64,000 nucleotides of DNA from an uncultured Collinsella sp. Its GTDB lineage: Bacteria > Actinomycetota > Coriobacteriia > Coriobacteriales > Coriobacteriaceae. The first letter of the stretch is position 1. Every line of letters starts with the position of its first letter. Under the pieces are notes generated by a model, which made no database searches, was not told where the DNA came from, and saw only the letters and a program-made list of their open reading frames with translations. Positions 58,376-64,000 of the stretch are shown piece by piece. The stretch lies in contig CAUAAZ010000004.1 of the NCBI GenBank assembly GCA_958427145.1, positions 47,876 to 111,875 on the forward strand, read 5' to 3'. A program made the position numbers and the translations under genes.

Positions 58376-59308
58376 ATGTCCGATTTGATTAAACTGACGC
58401 CGATCTTCCACGAGAAGATCTGGGGTGGCCGCCAGCTCGAAACCGTATTTGGTTACGACATTCCCGAAGGTCCCATCGGTGAGTGCTGGGCCATCTCGGC
58501 CCATCCCAACGGTGACTGCCAGATTGCGGAGGGCCCGTATGCCGGTCACACGCTATCGTGGCTGTGGGCCGAGCACCGCGAGCTCTTTGGCAACTGCGAG
58601 GGCAAGGAGTTCCCGCTGCTCATTAAAATTCTGGACGCCAAGGACGACCTTTCGATCCAGATTCATCCCAACGACGAGTACGCCGCCAAGCACGAGAACG
58701 GCAGCCTGGGCAAAACCGAGTGCTGGTATGTACTGGACTGCGAGCCCGGTGCCACGATCATCGTCGGCCAGCGCGCGCACGACCGCGCCGAGGCCGCGCA
58801 GATGATCGAGGGGGGCCGTTGGGACGAGATGCTCAACGTGCTGCCGATTCACAAGGGAGACTTTTTCCAGATCGACTCCGGCACCGTTCACGCCATCAAG
58901 ACCGGCACGCTGATTCTGGAGACGCAGCAGTCGAGCGACGTGACATATCGCCTGTACGACTACGACCGTCCCGGCACCGACGGAAAGCTGCGCCCGCTGC
59001 ACATTGAGCAGAGCCTCGACTGCATCGACTTTGATGCTCAGGCTCCGACCGACGGCACGGTGACCGCGCCCGAGGTGGACGGCGTGACCGAGCTCGAGTC
59101 CAACCCCTGCTACACCGTCGATCGCGTGCGCGTCAACGGCAGCAAGACCCTCGACCAGCGCTGGCCCTTCATGTGCCTGTCGGTCATCGACGGCGAAGGC
59201 ACCGTCTGCGGCGACCCCGTCCACAAGGGAAGCCACCTGCTGGCCCCGAGCACCGTCAGCTCCATCGACCTCGAAGGCAAGATGGAACTGATCATCAGCC
59301 ACCTCTAG
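58376..59308 (+). CDS. manA: Mannose-6-phosphate isomerase, class I (short)
   Basis: 310 residues from ATG 58376 (GGGGG seven bases upstream; ATG 58370 is the alternative). Zn ligands appear in LSIQIHPND (Gln/His), KTECWYVL (Glu) and SGTVHAI (His). The short PMI of about 310-320 residues is typical for Gram-positives. It interconverts mannose-6-P and fructose-6-P. Confidence 0.92.
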   Translation: MSDLIKLTPIFHEKIWGGRQLETVFGYDIPEGPIGECWAISAHPNGDCQIAEGPYAGHTLSWLWAEHRELFGNCEGKEFPLLIKILDAKDDLSIQIHPNDEYAAKHENGSLGKTECWYVLDCEPGATIIVGQRAHDRAEAAQMIEGGRWDEMLNVLPIHKGDFFQIDSGTVHAIKTGTLILETQQSSDVTYRLYDYDRPGTDGKLRPLHIEQSLDCIDFDAQAPTDGTVTAPEVDGVTELESNPCYTVDRVRVNGSKTLDQRWPFMCLSVIDGEGTVCGDPVHKGSHLLAPSTVSSIDLEGKMELIISHL

Positions 59309-59334
59309 GTCACAACAACAACCAAAACGAAACA

Positions 59335-59368
59335 AGGGGCTCCCCCGTTCATCAACGGAGGAGCCCCT
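59335..59368 (+). terminator. Hairpin after manA
   Basis: AGGGGCTCC...CCGTT pairs with AACGG...GGAGCCCCT (59335-59349 / 59354-59368). It lacks a clear T-tract. Confidence 0.6.
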
Positions 59369-59452
59369 ACTCGTATCTACATATCAGCCCACCCGGTTCT
59401 CCAAATCAAAAAGCGGACGAGCGGAGCGGCGTTCGCAAGCAATGTTACCCAA

Positions 59453-59582
59453 GGACCTGGGCGGGCGTATGGGACAACATCGATCGCGAGTTCCGCACGC
59501 AAAGGAGAGCACTTAATGTGCTCTCCGTCTTGCGCAGGACTGCCCGAGCAGGCGATGTTGCCCCATACGCCCGCCCAGGTCC
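59453..59582. other. Long 130-bp rod-like inverted repeat between manA and pcrA
   Basis: 30-bp arms (59453-59482 and 59553-59582) match with one mismatch; the first 21 bases (GGACCTGGGCGGGCGTATGG...) are perfect. Inside is another stem (GGAGAGCAC/GTGCTCTCC). It sits between convergent genes. It could be a structured RNA, a strong double terminator or a mobile hairpin. Confidence 0.7.
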
Positions 59583-59589
59583 GCCGGGA

Positions 59590-62490
59590 TCACGACAGCT
59601 TGACGATCGGTGCAAAACCTTTCATTAGCTTTTTGGTCTGGCCGGTCTTTTCGAATTGAACCTCGATCATGTCTCCAGCGACCGAGATCACGGTACCCGT
59701 GCCAAAGGTCTTATGGCTCACGGTATCGCCCACGGCAAAGTCCTGCGATGCGCTGGCACGATCGACCTTGCGCTCCACCGTCGGGGACACCTTGGACGAC
59801 GGCTTTTTGACGCGCGGCGCGCCCGAGCCAAAGGTCGAGGCAACACGGCCGGCGTCGGGCGAGACCCCACGATGGCGCTCGGTTCCGTAGCTACTGCCGC
59901 CAAAGAAGTCGTCGAAGCTCGATCCGCCGCGCGAACCGGAACCGCCGGTCGAGCGCGTATGCGAGCCAAACACCTTGCCGCCGTACATATCCGAGCCCAT
60001 GCCCGAGCCAAAGGTGCCGTGACGGTCGCCGCGCTTCTCCCAGCCCGTGCCCTCAAAACCGGCAGAACCGATGCCGCTAAACTCGATATCCTCAAACGGA
60101 ATCTCGTTGAGGAAGCGCGAGCGCGGGTTGGCAGAGGTCGAGCCGTAGGTGCGACGCGTGGCCGCATAGGTCAGGAACAGGCGCTTGCGAGCACGCGTGA
60201 TGGCGACGTAGGCCAAGCGACGCTCCTCCTCGAGCTTGCCCGGATCGTCACTACCGCCAAAGTCGTGCACGTGCGGGAAGATGCCCTCCTCCATGCCGGC
60301 CACGAACACCGCCGGGAACTCCAGGCCCTTGGCGGAGTGGATAGTCATCATGGTAATGGCATGCGTCTCGCCGGCCAGGGAATCCAAGTCGGAGCGCAGG
60401 GCCAGCCACTCCATGAGTGCCGGCAGCGCCTTACAGGTGAGCGGACCGTAGGTGCGCTCGATCTCGTCGGCATGCACGGCACCCGCCGGCATCTCCGTCG
60501 GCGCGGCATACGCGTTGCCCGCGATGGCGGCGGCCAGGGCATCCTGCGGCGAGAGCGCCGGGGCGGCTAGGCTATCGAGCGGATTGGAACCTGCGGCATC
60601 GCGCGCGCCGACGAGCGCCTCAAACGAGGATGCCGGGGCAGATGGCCCCGGTTCGGGCGCGGGCGCGCTCACCACGACGGACTCGGGCTCGGCGCCGGCA
60701 GGCACATCGGCAACACCGGCTGCGCGCAGCTCTTCCAAGCTCTCGAGCGTACCCTCGATGTCCTCGTGCGTCTCCTCAAATTCGGCAGCGACGCCCAGGA
60801 ATTCCTGGATGTTCTCGGCGCGGCTCTCGGACTCCATGGTACCCTCGGCGCGGAAAGCCTGCAGCAGGCCCGTCTTATCGACGATCATCTCGACGACGTC
60901 CTTGAGTTCGCCGTCCATGCGGCGACCCTCGCGCACTAGCGAGACAAAGCTCGACAGGCCATTGCGCACCTTGGCGCTAAACATGCCCGTCTCGGCTGTT
61001 GCGATCTCGCAGGCCTGGAAGAACGAGCAACGGTTGTCGCGCGCCAGCTGCTCAATCTTTTGGATCGAGGTGGAGCCGATGCCGCGGCGCGGCGTGTTGA
61101 TGACGCGCTTGACGCTCATCTCGTCTGCCGGGTTCACGATCATCTTAAGGTAGGCCATGACGTCGCGGATCTCGGCACGGTCGAAGAATCGCGTGCCGCC
61201 CACGATCTTGTAGGGCACGCCTGCGCGCAGGAACATATCTTCGAGGATACGCGACTGGGCGTTGGTGCGGTAGAACACGGCGATATCGTCGTAACTCGTG
61301 CCTTTGGCATGCAGTTTTTCGATCTCGCCGGCAATCCAGCGGCCCTCGTCGCGCTCGTCGCTTGCCTGGAAGGCCTGGATCTTCTCGCCATCGCCCTCGG
61401 CCGTAAACAGGCGCTTGTCCTTGCGCTGCGAGTTGTGGCGCACCACGGCGTTGGCGGCGCTCAGGATATGGCCCGTGGAGCGGTAGTTCTGCTCCAGCTT
61501 AACGGTCTTGCAGTTTTTAAAGTCCTGCTCAAAGTCCAGGATGTTGGTGATGTCGGCGCCACGCCAGCTATAAATGGACTGGTCATCGTCGCCCACGACC
61601 ATGAGGTTTTGGTACTTGGCGGCCAGCAGGTTGGCGATCTCGTATTGGACGTGGTTGGTGTCCTGATACTCGTCGACGCTAATGTAGCGGAAGCGCTCTT
61701 GGTACTTGTCGAGTACCTCGGGGCGGGTGCGCAGCAGCTCGAGCGTGCGCACGAGCAGGTCGTCGAAGTCCATCGCGTTGGCGGCGCGCAGGCGGCGTTC
61801 CAGCTCCAAGTAGACCTGCGCGGCCTTTTTGTCGTTGGGGCTGTCGGCGGATTTGAGCATGTCCTCGGGGCTGATCATGGCGTTTTTGGCCGAACTGATC
61901 TTGCTGCGGATCATATTGATGGGGAATTGCTTTTGCTCGATACCGAGCGCCTGCATAATATCGCGCACCATGCGCTTGGAATCGTCGTCATCGTAGATGG
62001 TGAACTGACCGGTGTAGCCCAGCAGGTCAGCGTCCTCGCGCAGCATGCGCACGCACATAGCATGGAAGGTGCACACCCACATGCCGCGGGTACCGCTGGG
62101 GATGAGTGCCGCCAGACGCTCGCGCATCTCGGCCGCGGCCTTGTTGGTAAACGTGATGGCAAGGATCTGCCAGGGCTTAACACCCAGGTCGCCGAGCATA
62201 TGTGCGATGCGAAAGGTCAAGACGCGGGTCTTGCCCGAGCCGGCGCCGGCAAGCACCAGCAACGGGCCCTCGGTGGTCAGAACTGCCTCGCGCTGAGCGG
62301 AATTAAGGCTGTCGATGTCGACGAGCGGCTTGGCGGGCTTGGGTGCCGGCGCGGGAGCGTCGTAGATGTCGAGCGGGACGAGCTCGGGCTCCGGCGCAGC
62401 AGGGACGGCATATGCATCGAGCGGCACGGGTTCCGGCGTGGGCGGCACGGGTACCGCGGCGTTCTTTTCCCAGGGCAAGGGCTGGGTCAT
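59590..62490 (-). CDS. pcrA: UvrD/PcrA-type DNA helicase
   Basis: 966 residues from ATG 62490 (GAGGAG upstream). Superfamily 1 helicase motifs: SLNSAQREAV (Q), AGAGSGKTR (Walker A, ~81-89), VDEYQDTN (motif II), GDDDQSIYSWRGAD (III), and SAKGLEFPAVFVAGMEEG and VAITRARKRLFL (V/VI). Two extra low-complexity parts stand out: a Pro-rich N-terminus (~10-55) and an Ala/Pro/Glu insertion of ~110 residues in the 2B region. It ends in the PcrA Tudor-like domain (VGDTVSHKTFGTGTVISV). DNA repair and plasmid/phage-related unwinding. Confidence 0.92.
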   Translation of the reverse strand: MTQPLPWEKNAAVPVPPTPEPVPLDAYAVPAAPEPELVPLDIYDAPAPAPKPAKPLVDIDSLNSAQREAVLTTEGPLLVLAGAGSGKTRVLTFRIAHMLGDLGVKPWQILAITFTNKAAAEMRERLAALIPSGTRGMWVCTFHAMCVRMLREDADLLGYTGQFTIYDDDDSKRMVRDIMQALGIEQKQFPINMIRSKISSAKNAMISPEDMLKSADSPNDKKAAQVYLELERRLRAANAMDFDDLLVRTLELLRTRPEVLDKYQERFRYISVDEYQDTNHVQYEIANLLAAKYQNLMVVGDDDQSIYSWRGADITNILDFEQDFKNCKTVKLEQNYRSTGHILSAANAVVRHNSQRKDKRLFTAEGDGEKIQAFQASDERDEGRWIAGEIEKLHAKGTSYDDIAVFYRTNAQSRILEDMFLRAGVPYKIVGGTRFFDRAEIRDVMAYLKMIVNPADEMSVKRVINTPRRGIGSTSIQKIEQLARDNRCSFFQACEIATAETGMFSAKVRNGLSSFVSLVREGRRMDGELKDVVEMIVDKTGLLQAFRAEGTMESESRAENIQEFLGVAAEFEETHEDIEGTLESLEELRAAGVADVPAGAEPESVVVSAPAPEPGPSAPASSFEALVGARDAAGSNPLDSLAAPALSPQDALAAAIAGNAYAAPTEMPAGAVHADEIERTYGPLTCKALPALMEWLALRSDLDSLAGETHAITMMTIHSAKGLEFPAVFVAGMEEGIFPHVHDFGGSDDPGKLEEERRLAYVAITRARKRLFLTYAATRRTYGSTSANPRSRFLNEIPFEDIEFSGIGSAGFEGTGWEKRGDRHGTFGSGMGSDMYGGKVFGSHTRSTGGSGSRGGSSFDDFFGGSSYGTERHRGVSPDAGRVASTFGSGAPRVKKPSSKVSPTVERKVDRASASQDFAVGDTVSHKTFGTGTVISVAGDMIEVQFEKTGQTKKLMKGFAPIVKLS

Positions 62491-62634
62491 GGGCGACTCC
62501 TCATCTGACGGACGGCGCGCCTGCGGGCGGCGCCATAGTTTGAGCCGTACCAGTATACCGAGCCGCGCGGACACCGACGCAAATCACACCACGACTCCGT
62601 GCGTCACCGTCAGGCCCGCCCCAGCGGATTTAGC

Positions 62635-62691
62635 GCAATGGGGTCAGGTTAGTCTGCACCATGTTGCTGCAAAGCAACCTGTCCCCATTGC
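62635..62691. repeat. Dispersed CTGTCCC/GCACCA repeat, copy 2
   Basis: Outer arms GCAATGGGGTCAGGTT (62635-62650) and AACCTGTCCCCATTGC (62676-62691) pair with one mismatch; the block from GCACCATGTTG onward matches copy 1 at 56250-56290. Confidence 0.7.
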
Positions 62692-62761
62692 ACCAATCAG
62701 GGAGCCACCGATGTCACGGCAACGGCAGCGAGCGGCGGCCAGAACGAACAAATTGGCATGA

Positions 62762-62802
62762 AAAGAGGGCGGCATAGACCTTTTGGTCATGCCACCCTCT
62801 TT
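62762..62802. terminator. Terminator after uppP
   Basis: AAAGAGGG(c)GGCAT(a)GACC pairs with GGTCATGCC(a)CCCTCTTT around TTTT. Read on the minus strand it ends in CTTTTC. The stem is nearly perfect. Confidence 0.85.
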
Positions 62803-62846
62803 GAATGACAAGTTGTCGTTCTGGCCGCCGCGCAGCGTCAACCAAG

Positions 62847-63842
62847 TTACAGGCCGATCATAGGCTCCAAGACGAAGAAGTACGCAAGCACCACGATGCC
62901 CAGGATGATGCGGTAGACACCGAAGCACTTGAAGTCGTTACGGCGCACGAAACCCATAAGCCACTTGATGGCGATAAGCGAAACCACAAAGGCCACGATG
63001 CAGCCCACGCCCAGGATGGCGATCTCGTTGGTGCCGAAAGTACCGCCCTTAATAAAGTACTTGACCAGCTTGAGCGCGCTCGCGCCAAACATGACGGGAA
63101 TGGCCAGGAAGAACGTGAACTTAGACGCCACCGAGCGCGTGCAGCCCAGCAGCAGGCCGCCGATGATGGTGGAGCCGGAGCGCGATGTGCCCGGAATCAG
63201 CGAAAGCACCTGAAAACAACCGATACCCAGCGCGGTCTTCCAGCTCAGGTCCTCGAGCGTAGCGATGGAGCCAAAGTCCAGGTTATCGCCATCGTCTGCA
63301 GCGGCAGTCGCAGCGGGCGCGGCAAAGTGCGCACCGGCGGGGCGTCCGCCCGCCACCACGGCACGCGAACCAAACGAACCGGCAAGAGCGGCCTGGTCGC
63401 GCTTGTTCGCGCGCCAGTTCTCGATCACGATAAACAGCACGCCGTACACAATGAGCGCCAGCGCCACGACGGGAGCATTATAGAAATGCTCCTCCATCCA
63501 GTCGTTGAGCGGCAGACCGATCGCCGCGGCGGGAATACAGCCGAGCACAATCTTGCCCCACAGCACCCAGGTGTCGCGACGGCCTTCCTTGCCCTTGCTG
63601 GGAGAAAACGGGTTGAGGTCGTAGAAGAACAGGACGCAGACGGCCAAAATGGCGCCAAGCTGAATCACGACCAGAAACATATTCCAGAACGTCTCGCTCA
63701 CGTTCATCTTGACGAACTCGTCCACCAAGATCATGTGACCGGTCGACGAAACAGGCAGCCATTCGGTAATGCCCTCGACTAGGCCCATGAAGGCAGATTT
63801 TAGAAGCTCGATGATATCCAAAAGGACCCCCTCGTTAGACAT
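62847..63842 (-). CDS. uppP: Undecaprenyl-diphosphatase (bacitracin resistance protein)
   Basis: 331 residues of the BacA/UppP family with about 8 membrane helices. EGITEWLPVSSTGHM (conserved Glu/catalytic motif) and SLIPGTSRSGSTIIG are the two signature loops. An extra polar/Ala-rich loop of ~50 residues (~150-200, containing AAPAATAAADDGDN) lies between the halves and is not typical. It recycles the lipid carrier for peptidoglycan synthesis. Confidence 0.93.
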   Translation of the reverse strand: MSNEGVLLDIIELLKSAFMGLVEGITEWLPVSSTGHMILVDEFVKMNVSETFWNMFLVVIQLGAILAVCVLFFYDLNPFSPSKGKEGRRDTWVLWGKIVLGCIPAAAIGLPLNDWMEEHFYNAPVVALALIVYGVLFIVIENWRANKRDQAALAGSFGSRAVVAGGRPAGAHFAAPAATAAADDGDNLDFGSIATLEDLSWKTALGIGCFQVLSLIPGTSRSGSTIIGGLLLGCTRSVASKFTFFLAIPVMFGASALKLVKYFIKGGTFGTNEIAILGVGCIVAFVVSLIAIKWLMGFVRRNDFKCFGVYRIILGIVVLAYFFVLEPMIGL

Positions 63843-64000
63843 CCGCCGATATTGTTCTGCGGACGGTGCGGGCGATGTCCCATTATCAACCGTTCGGCCG
63901 CGACCGCGCCCACCCTTACCAAAAAACTCGCCCGTTCACAGAATTGCCTTGATTATCGACTTTATCCGAACACCTCCCACATTCATCCGCACATGTGCGG
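63843..64000. other. Window end, no supported gene
   Basis: 158 bases upstream of uppP, probably including its promoter. I see no open frame, hairpin or repeat to report. Confidence 0.5.

Overview
The window reads as chromosomal DNA of a high-GC, gut-type actinobacterium of class Coriobacteriia, most likely Collinsella (C. aerofaciens-like). This rests on the density of PTS sugar systems, the gene content (RicT, archaeal-type TopA, HypA/HypB, TatB-TatC, Mn-type pyrophosphatase), G+C-rich third positions and Collinsella-style intergenic palindromes. No database search was possible, so the assignment is an inference.

Region 1 (1-17.9 kb) is a sugar-uptake island. Two LacI-controlled beta-galactoside modules lie head to tail: LacI | GH1 - PTS IICB (291-5049) and LacI | PTS IICB - LacG (5462-10024). 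A third locus (11641-15404) pairs a related PTS IICB with a divergent putative TIM-barrel enzyme of unknown function and a GntR regulator. It lies between an intact DeoR/LacR repressor (15838-16602) and a truncated copy of the same gene (11085-11503), and it looks more A+T-rich. A Phd/RelE toxin-antitoxin pair (10322-10883) sits between modules. Four arrays of tandem palindromes (10 units in all) occupy intergenic gaps in the first 16 kb. A galactose mutarotase closes the block.

Region 2 (17.9-29.6 kb) is an amino-sugar (GalNAc/Aga-like) region: an orphan mannose-type PTS IIB that lacks its phosphorylatable His, tRNA-Thr(CGT), YhcH-family protein, a nagA 3' remnant, a PfkB sugar-phosphate kinase, an aldose epimerase, flavodoxin, NagA, AgaS, a HutC-type GntR and the PTS genes IIA-yajC-IIB-IIC-IID. 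GntR-type palindromes (CTGGT-N4-ACCAG) lie upstream of agaS and of the PTS operon.

Region 3 (29.6-38.6 kb) holds a DUF2975/XRE pair, a SurA-like membrane protein, a dehydrogenase operon (a beta-hydroxyacid dehydrogenase with a Cys/His-rich tail, a membrane protein, a HEAT-repeat protein and isocitrate dehydrogenase), DegV, the hibernation factor HPF and a lipoprotein solute-binding protein.

Region 4 (38.7-64 kb) is mostly housekeeping: a MITE-like element, a putative nuclease/AbiEi-like protein next to comF, ricT-holB-tmk, a zinc-ribbon membrane protein, topA, hypB-hypA-tatC-tatB, a STAS protein, aminotransferase, a second MITE-like element, nhaA, ppaC, a ROK kinase, GntR, manA, pcrA and uppP.

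The most notable signals are: (i) an 11-bp ACCGYTYACCG motif, three times in direct-repeat pairs exactly 21 bp apart, upstream of four PTS/glycosidase loci, an arrangement like LytTR-type sites; (ii) the palindrome arrays, whose two loop types tend to alternate; (iii) two TIR-bearing mini-elements with the same 47-bp left end; (iv) footprints of gene duplication and decay (DeoR', nagA', His-less IIB); and (v) a 53-residue Cys/His-rich tail on a dehydrogenase.
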